Of a stretch of 64,000 bases of DNA, positions 10,857-21,476 are shown piece by piece; within the stretch, counting starts at the first letter, position 1, and the number at the start of each line of letters is the position of its first letter. The notes beneath the pieces are model-generated. The model had not been told where the DNA came from. It worked only from the letters and a program-made list of their open reading frames with translations, and did not search any database. This stretch comes from Miscanthus floridulus (lineage: Eukaryota > Streptophyta > Magnoliopsida > Poales > Poaceae). The translations under genes and the position numbers were made by a program. The DNA lies in the NCBI RefSeq assembly GCF_019320115.1, contig NC_089587.1, positions 84,244,384 to 84,308,383 on the forward strand, in the 5' to 3' direction.

Positions 10857-12846
10857 TGAAAGGTGGGATGACTAGAGAGAGGGTGAATAGTCTATAAATT
10901 TTTTTATAACAACACTTAGTAAATCAGTTAGATAAATATGAGGCAAAGCGAGTGTTGCACTAGCCTACTAAAAATATAAGCCACATACCACAATTCTAGT
11001 TTATATAGTCTCTATCCACACAATAGTTATGTCGCTACACTAAGTTAGTGTGCTCTCAAATGCTAACTAAAAAGCCACACACTAACCAAACTAAAAAGCC
11101 ACACTAACCAAACTAACAAGCTCTCATGACTAGCTACACTAAACAGTTTGACAACTAGTTTACAGTAATATAAAGAGAGAAAGAGAGCAAGATGGTCATA
11201 CCGTCGAGTCGAGGAATGAACCAATCAATCACAAGAATGAATACCAATCACCTCGGAATCAAATGTTGACACAATAATTTTTTACCGAGGTTCACTTGCT
11301 TACCGACACGCTAATTGGCATCACACGTCAAACCATCAATAGAGTGCCGCACAACCAACACAAGATGAGGATCACACAAGCCACGATCAGTTTACTGGAG
11401 TACCTTTTGACTCTCCGTCGGAGAAAGGTCAAGAATCCCTCACAATCACCATGATCGGAGCCAGAAACAATCACCAACCTCCGCTCGACGATCCTCACTG
11501 CTCCAAGCCATCTAGGAGGCGGCAACCACCAAGAGTAACAAGTGAATCCCGCAGTGAAACAAGAACACCAAGTGCCTCTAGATACAAACACTCAAGCAAT
11601 ACACTTAAATTCTCTCCTAATCTCACAAATATGAAGAAACAATGATGGAGTTGGGTGGGAGGGCTTTTGCTAAGCTCACAATGTTGCTATGTCAATGCAA
11701 ATGGCTAAGAGAGTGAGCTTGAGTCGGCCATGAGGTTTAAATAGAGAGCCCCCACGAATAGAGTCATTGGCTCTCTGTTCACTGAAAAAACAGGGTGGCC
11801 AGACGCGCCGGTCAGATTGACCGGATGCACCCTGCCAGCGTCCAGTCATGGATGGCTGCCACGTCATCCCTCACTTCAAATACTGAGCGCCCGATCTCAA
11901 CGGTTAAGTGATGGCCGAACACAGCACAGTGCCACGATCGGACGCACCTATGTCGAGTCCGATCATTTCTAGAGAGGTTACATTCACGACCGGACGTGTC
12001 AGTTTGATCACGACCGGACGCAGGACCACAGCGTTCGGTCATATCCAGAGAGCTCCCAAAGCTGCTCAACTATGACCGGACGTGTTCGGTCGGTCACGAT
12101 CGGATGTGGCATCAGTGTCCGGTCCTTCACCTCTTTTCTACGCGCCGCCACATCAGCATGACGGGACACTGAACAGTGTTCAGCCAGAGTCCGATCACCT
12201 GCGTCCGGTCATAGACCGAGAGTACCATCTTCTTTTATAATTGATCGGACGCTGTCCCCAGTGTTCGGTCACCACATGACCAGCGTCCGGTGCACTTTGT
12301 GAAACCCTGTCTTTTCTGTATAGGGCGCCTTTCTATACAGGGCGTCTTTTCTGTACAGGGACACTCCGTCGGTGAAGTTTTGAACCCATGCTCTCAAGTG
12401 CTAAACACAATGTGTATCACCTTTGTGCATGTGTGTTAGCATATTTTCACAAATATTTTTAAGGGTGTTAGTACTCCACTAGATCCTAAATGCATATGCA
12501 ATGAGTTAGAGCATCTTGTGGCACTTTGATAACCATATTTCGATATGAGTTTCACCCCTCTTAATAGTATGGCTATCGAACCTAAATATGATCACACTCG
12601 CTAAGTGTCTTGATCACCGAAATAAAATAGCTCCTACCACTTATACCTTTGTCTTCAGCCTTTTGTTTTTCTCTTTCTTCTTTTCAAGTCTAAGCACTTG
12701 ATCATCACCATGGCATCACTATCATCATGTCATGATCTTCATTTGCTTTACCACTTGGAATATGCTACCTATGTCATAATCACTTTGATAAACTAGATTA
12801 GCACTTAGGGTTTCATCAATTCACCAAAACTAAACTAGAGCTTTTA
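10857..12846 (-). repeat. Solo LTR of a SIRE/Maximus-like copia element
   Basis: In plus orientation it starts TGAAAGGTGGGATG and ends GAGCTTTTA. The intact LTR of the large copia at 40377-41854 likewise starts TGAAAGGATC and ends GCTTTCA, and both hold the phrase AGAGAGGGTGAAT near the left end. Flanking GCTTT (10852-10856) and GCTCT (12847-12851) may be the target duplication with one change. There is no internal gag-pol, so it is probably left over from LTR-LTR recombination. The middle part is rich in CCGGACG / CGTCCGG motifs. Confidence 0.65.
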
Positions 12847-12868
12847 GCTCTCCGCATGCTGAGAAGAT

Positions 12869-13229
12869 ACGTTTGTTTGGTTCACTTATCTCTATCAAGC
12901 CAGGCTCTACGAGTGCAAGGAGCCTCCCGCGCTAGCCACTGGAGAAACATAGAAATCGGCCATTTCTGGCGGGCCAAGCTCGCGCGGTGCGAGTAATTAG
13001 CCATATAATGGTATTATTAATACAATATTAGCACAATATTAAATGATATTAACATATTTCGATTAATATTAAGGAGTAATAAGATAAATTAAGAGCTATA
13101 AGATAATAGTTGTCCACAATAAATGTCACGATGATGATTTATATATTTTTATCTCATACAACCTGTCCTTATGCGAGCAACCAAACAGGTTCTCGGGATA
13201 GCCTGGCTCATGCAAACAGACAACCAAAC
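12869..13229. repeat. MITE-like AT-rich repeat
   Basis: The stretch begins with CGTTTGTTTGGTT and ends with AACCAAACG, which are inverse to each other, and the inside is non-coding and AT-rich. The target duplication is not clear. Confidence 0.35.
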
Positions 13230-14084
13230 GCCAAGCTCTAGCATGCATTGGGCATGGCTACCGAGAGCCATGCTCCTCCCATGCGAGCCAGGCAGGGTTC
13301 ATCCGCGAACCAATCAAGCCCTTGGGATTGGTTTTTAGGGTCGGACGGAGGTTGTGTCCCAAGATGTAGTTGACCTCGACGAGGCTGTCGAATGCTAGTT
13401 GAATCCTCCCTTTGGCCATGGATCTTGGGCCTTAGCCATTGGATCTCGTAGTAAAGCGGCGAGGTGCATGAATAAGGTGGGAGGAGGTCCTCATGCCAGC
13501 AATAGGTGAGAAAAGGGGGCAAGGGTCTCTGGCTCTCTGCCCCTAGACATGAGGTTAGCCTCGCCTAAGGTAGACAACGAGAGGAAGGGAGGCTTCGACG
13601 AGGCGGGGGTAGAGGATGCAACGACCGCATGGAAAGGTCGTATTGTATTGGGTTCAAACAATAAAAATTTTAGCATTGCTAGTGTCCGAGCGTCTGGATG
13701 GGCGTATCCGGATGCTAGGCCCGCTACACGCCCGCGCCGCTCTCCAAGCTTCATGCTTCTTGCGCCCCTCCCTTCCCCACCGCTCCAAGTGCTTCTTTGT
13801 TGCGCCGCTCCACCCACGCCTGCTGCGACTGCGCTGCTCCCCTGCTTCCCACACGCATGCGGGGACCGCCTACGCCCCTGCTGCCATCTCCCTCTGCTTC
13901 CCCGGCACCCGAGCAGCGCTCCATCCCTTCGCTCCTCACGCGCACGCACAATGCCCCAACAACTGCAGCAGGAGGTTGTGGCAGGTGGGACACATTGCAA
14001 CATGTGGAGTATTTCGATCTATTTTTAAAACATTCAGAAGAAATACTTGCAACATATGTGCAAAACAGCTGAAAACACTTGCAG
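13230..14084. other. Repeat-derived GC-rich region upstream of the dicarboxylate transporter
   Basis: This holds a GC-rich, Pro/Arg/Ser-coding low-complexity stretch on both strands, then AT-rich text such as AACACTTGCA and CAACATATGTG that looks like transposon sequence. I find no segment that encodes the expected N-terminal part of the transporter. Overlapping open frames on both strands (up to about 290 codons) are explained by base composition. Confidence 0.45.
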
Positions 14085-15494
14085 TAGATGTCTTCCTCTG
14101 GTGGGTCACGGGCGCCGTGCCGCTCTCCGTCGCCTCCATGGCGCCGCTCTTCCTCTTCCCACTCTTCGGCGTCGCCTCCGCCGACGCCGTCGCCAAGGCC
14201 TACATGGACGACGTCATCTCGCTCGTCCTCGGCTGCTTCATCCTCGCGCTCGCCATCGAGCACTACCAAATCCACCGCCGCCTCGCTCTCAACGTACGTA
14301 CGCGCCGTGCGCGCTCCCTCCCGCGTCATCTCGCCATCATTTCTTTGACTCCTCGCCTCACCATGTGGGTCTGCAGATCACGTCGCTCTTCTGCTGGGAC
14401 CCGGTGCGGCCGCCGCTGCTGCTGCTGGGCATCACCGGCACCACCTTCTTCGTCAGCATGTGGATCCACAACACGGCGTGCACGGTCATGATGATGCCCG
14501 TGGCCACGGGGATCCTGCAGAGGCTGCCGCGCGGGGGCGGGGGCGGCGACGCCGGGGCGCACGAGGAGGTACGGCGCTTCTCCAAGGCGGTGGTGCTCGG
14601 CGTCGTCTACGCGTCGGCCATTGGAGGGATGGCCACGCTGGCGGGCACCGGCGTCAACATCATCCTCGTCGGGATGTGGTCCACCTACTTCCTGGAGCAG
14701 CAGCCCATCACCTTCAGCTCCTGGATGTCCTTCGGCCTCCCCATGGCGCTCATCCTCTTCTTGGCACTCTGGATCACGCTCTGCCACATGTACTGCTCCA
14801 ACAACACCGGAAAGGCACTCTCTGCTCACCTGGACAGAAGCCATCTGAGAAGAGAGCTCAGCTTGTTAGGTATATAATATACTTCTGTTTCTATCTTTCA
14901 GTACTAGAATTTAGTAAAGTTTTTCTTTCTGAAGCTTTGTGTACAAGATTTTCTTTATTTTACTCAACTAATAAAAATATATAAAACTGCCAATTCAACA
15001 TGGCAACATCATCCAATATCTTTCCCACCATTTATAGGCAACGTGACAGATGGCATCAACTTGATGTAAGGCCCAACATTTGGCTGAGACCTCGCCACGT
15101 TTAAATTCTATTCCATGTTTGAGAACAATCACTCATCCAGTCCAATCCAGGGGAATGCTTATCTAATGAATTATTCTTCTGAACTATGCAGGTCCAATGG
15201 TTTCTGCAGAGAAGATGGTCTTGGCAGTGTTTGGGGTAAATTCCATTTCTTTGCCAACACATGTTCTACCTTATCTGTGTCACAAATTTTCTCTTCCAAA
15301 GATGGTCGTATCATACAGGGTTGCTTTTCTGTAACAGAATGTGTAAACAACTGACTACTTGCTTGTTTGTGACACACTGAAATGGGTAATTTTGGCAGGG
15401 TCTGATTGTGCTATGGATGACCAGGAACCTTACAGGTGACATGCCAGGGTAGGGAGCTCTCTTCCACAACAATGTCGGAGATGGAACAGTCACC
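14085..15494 (+). pseudogene. TDT: Tonoplast dicarboxylate transporter, 5' exons
   Basis: The family (SLC13/DASS) carries malate and other dicarboxylates across the vacuole membrane. Exons are 14085-14293, 14377-14869, 15192-15235 and 15399-15494, all with GT-AG borders and matching phases. The protein starts inside the first conserved block ([18 protein letters not shown]) and continues with [23 protein letters not shown]. Then come the sodium/anion-site-type motif [25 protein letters not shown] and [11 protein letters not shown]. The last exon reads NLTGDMPG, then an in-frame TAG (15450-15452) where the family has Trp (PGWGALFHNNVGDGTVT). The usual N-terminal exon, about 80-100 residues, was not found. 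It continues at 44583 after a giant intron. With a missing start and a nonsense codon it is most likely a pseudogene. An allele-specific or sequencing error at the TAG is the alternative. Confidence 0.82.
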
Positions 15495-15530
15495 GTAAGT
15501 GCACCAGGGGAAAAAAACTATCCAGCTACT

Positions 15531-15992
15531 TAGCCCCTGGATCTCCGGCACGGAGTTATTCGACCATTCACTAGTGTTGCCGAGCACACACTAGCGATGT
15601 TGATCACGAACTATCGTTGACGACCACACACTATGGCTAGAGGTAGAAGACGGGAGGAAGAACAGAATACACACACGCAGTACAAGCTCCAGCGTTGGCC
15701 GGAGCTCTGTAGAGGAGATGATAAACTGAACTCGCTCTGTTTACATAGTTTGCAGTGGCAAACTATTTATACAACTCTATATATCTAGTCTTAGTACAGC
15801 TGTCATGCTGCTACAGTGACTAGATGTGACAGCAGGGCTGACTTTGGCGCCTGGCCATGTTGCGGCTACAGTGCGGCAAGAGAGCCGTTCGGCGCCTGTC
15901 CCTGCTGTGGCTACAGTAGCACAGCATGGTACCTTTTCGGCGCCGCCTTCTCTTGTTGTGTGTTCACACAAGGAAGCAGTAGATTATTCAAC
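15531..15992 (-). repeat. 3' LTR of the intronic copia element
   Basis: It aligns over its length with 44107-44557 through shared blocks such as ACACACTATGGCTAGAGG, GCTGCTACAGTGACTAGA and AGATTATTCAAC. On the minus strand the LTR should begin TGTTGAATAATC; here it begins CGTTGAATAATC. A purine tract (minus strand of about 15994-16018) precedes it. Confidence 0.85.
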
Positions 15993-15993
15993 G

Positions 15994-18257
15994 ATTCTTC
16001 TCCTAATCCTACTGCTAACCCTTGAACCCCCTCCATACCGATCATCTCCTTCAGCTCCGTGAACCGAAGACGGCCGAGCGGCTTGGTAAGGACGTTCGCG
16101 AGTTGCCGACCAGTTTCGACGAACTCGATGACGATCTGCCCTCCATCGATACAGTTCCTGAGAAAATAGAACTTGACGTCGATATGCTTGCTCCGGTCGT
16201 GGAGAACCGGATTCTTCGCGAGGGCGATGGCGGGCTGGTTGTCCACCATCAGTGCTGGTGGGTGAGCTTCCACACCGGTCAGCTCGCCCAGCAGCCGACG
16301 TAGCCACATAGCTTAGCACGTCACTGTGGCCATCGCCACGTACTCTGCCTCGCACGTGGACAGCGCTACCACCTTTTGTTTCAGCGATAGCCATGAGATT
16401 GGAGCCGACCCGAGAAAGACGTGCATGCCAGAAGTGCTCTGTCGTCCATCGACGTCCCCCGCCATGTTTGCATCGCTGAATAGAGTGAGCTGCAGCCTAC
16501 TTCGTCCAGTCTTGGGGAAGACGATCCCCTGATCAACTGTCCCCTGGACGTAGCGCAGCAGCCGCTTCACCGCAGCCCAGTGATCCTCTTTAGAATCCTC
16601 CATGAAGCGGCTGACATAGCCCATGGCGAATGCAAATATCTGGCCTCATGTGGACTAGGTAGTACAGACCGTCGACGATGCTCCGGTAGAGTGTTGCATC
16701 TACCTTCGCCGTAGTACTGGCCTTCATCAGCTTCAGCCGCTCTTCCATCGGAGTCACGCACGGCTTGCACTCAGTCATGCCGCTCTGCTCCAACAGCTTC
16801 GAGGCGTACGCGCTCTGACCAAGCGTGAGCGCCTCCTTCCCCTGTTTCACCTCGATGCCGAGGTAGTAGGAGAGCGCGCCGAGATCGCTCATTCAAAAAT
16901 GAGCCGCCATCTCGCGCTTGAAGCTGTCGATGTCCTCCACACGTGCGCCGGTGACGATCAAGTTATCCACATACACACTAACGATGAGCTCCTCCTTCCC
17001 TCGATTTCACGTGTAGAGCACGTGCTTGGTTACGCACCTTGTCAACCCAAGCTCACCCAGCATGGCGTCAAGCTTGCGTTCCATGCCCGTGGGGCCTGCC
17101 ACAGTCCATAGAGCGCCTTGCGCAGTCGGAGCACCCTGTGCTCCGCTCCCTTGATGGTGAAATCGAGAGGTTGTCTAACGAAGACCATCTCCGCTAGCTC
17201 GCCGTTGAGGAAGGCTAATTTTATGTCCAGGTGATGAACGTGCTAGTCCTTTTCTACTGCCAAAGCTAGTAGCAGTCGGACATACTCTATGCGCGCTACC
17301 AGCGCAAACACTTCATCAAAGTCGATGCCCTTGCGCTGGACAAAGCCTCGGATGACGAGGCATGCCTTATGCTTGGCAACGGCGCCGTGCTCGTCCCGCT
17401 TGACCTTGTACACCCACCTCAGGCCGATCGGACGACATCCTAGAGGTGGATCAACGAGCTCCCAAGTCTCATTTTCCTCGATCGTCTTCATCTCCTCCAG
17501 CATTGTCCATCGCCAATTCCCATCGTGCTCAGCTAGCGCAAACATGGGTGGTTCCTCTGCACTGACGAGAAGCAGCTCTAGGTCATTAAGCAGCCTACCC
17601 GCCAGGCCTAAGGGCCTTGTGCCGCCGATGATGTCATCCAGCCTACGGAACCACACCTCCTCACCTTCGTGGAAGGCATCCACAAACTCAGTGATGTCAC
17701 TTGGAGGTGAGGTGAACTTGATCGGCATCAATGGAGTTCCCTGTTCCACTGGAGTGGTCTGCACAACACCTGGAGTACTCGGCACCCTAGGTGCAGTGCT
17801 CGGCACTACTCCTGGACCGCTTGTCACTACTTTCTGGAGTGGTCGGCACCACTGTAGGAGTGCTCAGCCCCAGTCTTGGAGTGGTCGACACCACTGCAAG
17901 ACTTCTTGGCTCCGCTATGGGAGTGTTTGACACCACTATAGGACCACTTGACATCACTCCTGGAGTGCTCGGCACCCCTCCTCGGAGTGCTCAGCATTGC
18001 CGCAGGAGTACTCGGCTCTGTTGCTGGAGTGGTCTGCACCTCCTCTCTAGCGTCTCCACCACTGTGGATGACCAAGTGCTCGACAACGAAGGTGTTGGTG
18101 AAGCCGTCAGCTTCCCCCATGCTCAGACTATTCTAGTCCCATGTTGTCTTCTCGTCGAACATGAAGTCGCGTGAGACAAGCACCTTGTCTCCGTGTGGGT
18201 CGTAGAGCCGGTACACCTTGTTATCTTCCACGTAGCCTAGGAACACCATTAGGCTCG
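15994..18257 (-). pseudogene. Copia pol, C-terminal half: end of integrase, RT, RNase H
   Basis: Read from 18257 down: FLGY followed by NKVYRLYDP (end of the integrase region), a repeat-rich linker (about 18060-17700), RT from about 17640 (WRWTMLEEMKTIEENETWELV, WVYKVKRDEHGAVAKHKA), RT palm near 16965, DLGALSYYLGIEV at 16888, then RNase H (FSDANMAGDVDGRQSTSG, STCEAEYVA, NQPAIALAKNP) to about 16020. The catalytic YVDD reads Y-V-D-N near 16965, a change expected to kill the polymerase. Several frame breaks separate the blocks. The upstream half lies at 41855-44060. Confidence 0.88.
17700..18045. repeat. Minisatellite of about 21 bp inside the copia pol linker
   Basis: Units of about 21 bp resembling GGAGTGnTCGGCACCACTn recur about 15 times with drift. 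The unit length is a multiple of 3, so the minus-strand protein shows a 7-residue repeat (for example TPGVV-type and HSxSGAxxS-type units in different frames). No stop interrupts much of it in several frames. It lies between the integrase and RT domains. Confidence 0.7.
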
Positions 18258-18299
18258 CTAGTGACCAACCCCTCCTGCTGAGCAAGCTCCTCCTCCTCT

Positions 18300-19129
18300 G
18301 TGGCTACAATACCCCTGATAATATCATCCTGCTGGGCTGCAGTCTCTGGCACCTCTGGACGACGGTGTGGCTGACTCGGTGCCTATGGTGTACTATGTCA
18401 GATCATCTGAGACAGGTTATAAGTAGGGAACTCTATCATGGCACCACTATACTCAGCAATCATCTCAGGCGACTTAACAGAAATAGCTCTGTGGATAAGA
18501 AATGTGACCCAGTGAGCATAGGGTAGCTGCCTATGACCTCTGAAGCCCTTAGCTATAGTGTCCTCTATCTCTGATAGGAGAAGATACCAGATATCAAAAA
18601 CTATCTGCTGCATGAGAGAGTTGAGAAGCCATAACTAAATCCTGGTCAATCCCTCTCTATATCCCATCCTCGGGAGTAAAGTCCTCCTCATAACAGCCTC
18701 AAGCACGTGAGCAGTGGACGTGAGATCACTGGGGTTCCTTCTCGACCCCTCACCAAAGGGCTCTATAAAGCAGTGACATACCAAGTCTATAGGGGGTACC
18801 ATGTCACCATGAGGGCGTCTGGGGGGTGCAGTCTATCCATAGCACACCTCATGGAGCCAGACTGGCTGCTCCTGAAGCCTGAGAATCTCTCAGACCCTGG
18901 TGCTCATCAATCGATAGTCTCTGCCACCAAATGCAAAGTGAATAAACCTGTGGTGGGGATCAATCCAGAGAGATGCATAAAACTAACAAACCCAAGATGG
19001 AACATATAATCCGGTCCGTCCAATTAAATCTGTCAGCCCCGGTAGATATGCAAGGTAGGGGCGAATGTGCTCTCTAGCTGTTGCAACAATAGACTCTATG
19101 TTGCACACTCTCTGGGGTCTGAAGACTAT
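18300..19129 (-). pseudogene. Accessory ORF of the large copia, distal part
   Basis: The minus-strand segment 18613-18398 encodes about 71 aa with FDIWYLLLSEIEDTIAKGF and GHRQLPYAHWVTFLIHRA. It resembles uncharacterised plant transposon proteins linked to grass LTR elements, a recollection of the family rather than a proven match. The neighbouring sequence up to 19129 is broken by stops. It is the downstream continuation of the frame at 32416-33200, split by the gypsy insertion. Function unknown; an env-like role is sometimes proposed for such ORFs in SIRE elements. Confidence 0.5.
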
Positions 19130-19531
19130 TGTCGATGTTTGACTACTGATAGCCTACCACGGGGGTACCCAGGGCAGTATGTTTGGGCTTCAGCGTATGC
19201 AGAACTCGACGGTAAACGCAAGGGACAGTCAATTTATCCTGGTTTGGACCCTCAATCTTTGATCGAGTAATAGCCCTACGTCCAGTCAGCGTTAGCCTTT
19301 GCGTTGGATTGATTGTAAAGTATTGTGTTGTACAATTGTTGTCCGAACTCCCGATCTAAGGAGCCTACCCTCCTTTATATAGTCAGGAGGCCAGAGTCCT
19401 AGTCGGTTTACAATGAGAGTTTCTAGTAGGATTACAGAATAATACTACTAATAAGATTACAGGGGAAGAATCCTAGTTAGGCTAGTTCTTCTCCCTTCCT
19501 TGCGGGGTATCCCATGGGTCCCGCATGGATA
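19130..19531 (-). repeat. 3' LTR of the gypsy element
   Basis: It aligns with 32013-32415. On the minus strand the inner end should start TGTCGGTGCGGG but here reads TTATCCATGCGGG, so the terminus has drifted. The minus-strand purine tract GCTCGGGGGCT lies just inside. Confidence 0.88.
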
Positions 19532-20120
19532 AGCCCCCGAGCACTTCATGGTTGAGTTCTAGAAGCCTCGGCTTGTTCCTTCAAGTCTTGTTGAGCAGGA
19601 ACAAGCGTCGTCCGAGTGCTTTCTTGAGCCAAACCATGCAGCGCTTCATGAGATCTTCGCATGGTGTGTACCTTTTTTGAAGAAAAAAGTACCCCCATTT
19701 GGATGTAGCCCCCGAGCCTATTGCTGTTTGGCACAAGGAGCTTGAGGGTCTTTTCTTGAAATCCTCTTGATTCTTCGTTGAAAGGTTCCCGAGCATATAC
19801 CCAGTTTCCTTATTAAAAAAAGCTCTGATTTAGCTATGTTCAGGTTCTTTTTGTCAAAAAAGAGCTCAGATATAGCTATGTCCGGGTTCTTTTTATCTTG
19901 TGGCCTTGAAGTCATCTGTCTTGAAGAAGTGTTCTGAGTGATGTGCGCTTTTTTTGAAGGAAAAAGTACACTCACTGAGTGTAGCCCCCGAGCCTCTTGC
20001 TATTTAGAACAAAAAGTTGGAGGATCTTGAATCTAAGTTGTTCGAAAGAACTATATACCTCTCCTTTTGCAGCCCCCGAGCATATATCCGGGTTGTTTTG
20101 TTCAGGAAGAACTCAGATGC
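19532..20120 (-). repeat. Duplicated unit of about 276 bp with purine-tract-like motifs
   Basis: Two related segments begin near 19670 and 19947 (TTTTTTGAAG-AAAAAGTAC, then GTAGCCCCCGAGCCT-TTGCT). AGCCCCCGAGC, the inverse of the element's own purine tract, occurs at 19532, 19707, 19983 and 20071, and once more as AGCCCCTGAGC at 25178. Non-coding. Confidence 0.65.
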
Positions 20121-21476
20121 AGAGTCTTGGCGTATTCTTTGGTAGTCTGCTATTGTCAGATGTAGTTGTATGGTGGTGGTTGAGTGTAAATGCCTTTTGT
20201 TCATGGGTTGTACTGTGTTGGTATATTCTTTCGAATATGCTCGTCTTCGAGTACTGTTCCCTCTCGTTTGAGTCTTCCATTATTGTGCCCTATCTTTTCA
20301 CTATGTCCTTTGTTAGGCTTATTTTATTGGTACTCCTAGTCCATGTACATCGCTCCTTCGATCTATAAATACCCTCCCGGAGTGCTTGTTTTCATCCATC
20401 AAACATTCTGTTGAAACCTTTGTAGTTATGAATATGGTAGTTTGTGACCTTCGTAGTTATGAATATGGTAGTTTGTGAAGTAGAGCAGCCCTTGGGCGTG
20501 TTTTGTAGTTCTTGTGTGTCTTGTCGTAGCTGGAGGAAGTCTTGTGATAGGGATTAGAGGTAGGCTAATCCCATAGCAGCAATATACCAGGATGTACGTG
20601 GCAGTAGTTGGAGGAAGTCTTGTGATGTGGGCTTCGTTCCTTCATCTGGCAGTTCTAGGTTGATCCTCGCCGCTTGTCTTGAGACTGTCCGGTGCAGATC
20701 AACACCATATCTAGCATCACATCAGACTTGGGTAGACAGATGCCTGTCGGCCTTCTCTGCTCCATGTTGTCCTGCTGTTCTACTGATTTCCGCCTTGGGT
20801 GCATTGCGTCCATCCTTTGAAGAAAACAGTATAGCCGAGTGCGGTTTGTTCTACCGAGTAGCGATTTAGGACACGTAGTCGTTCTAGAGCCTAGCCGTGT
20901 CTGGGTTCCTCTTTGCTACTTTGCTTTTTGTGGTACCGAGTTCGTTGGGTCTTGTAAGATTTGTAATCTTCTATTTTTGAAGTCGCTTGTAATGGAAAGA
21001 ATCTTGTCTTCTGAGTTGTCATTTATTTTTTTGCTGTAGTCCCGGTTGTTCATGAGATTCCCAAGTTCTTTCCATAAGAACTGAGTTCTTATGTTCCTTA
21101 TGAGGTAGCCCTTCTTTTCTTCATGGTTGATGGGTTGTTTTTTGCAGTAATCTGATAACTCCACCATAGTGCTAGATGGATAAGTCTGAAATCTGCCCAT
21201 TGAATTGTACCGTTGTGTGGATTTGTGCCCTCCGTCATTTTAGCTGTGTCAGTAAATGGACCGTTGCGTTCTCACACGGTGCTTTAACGGGCTTGGTGGG
21301 CCATTTTTATTGCTGTAAAATCTATTTAAAGACCCTTCATCTTCTTTTTCTTTACTGCCCTTCTCTTGCCTTGAAACCCTAGCTTTCAGAAATCCACCGT
21401 CGCCATTGCCGCCGCCATCTTAGCGCCACCATCCAAACCTTCTCTTCCCCTAGTTCCTTCTTGCCTCCATTAGTAC

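Noticed and set aside
13491..14491. Open frames of 170-290 codons on both strands
   Set aside because: GC-rich low-complexity sequence gives open frames in several frames at once. Only the part from 14085 on matches a known family.
18707..19009. Plus-strand ORF of 100 codons
   Set aside because: Antisense to the accessory ORF of the large copia; no motif and no splice context.
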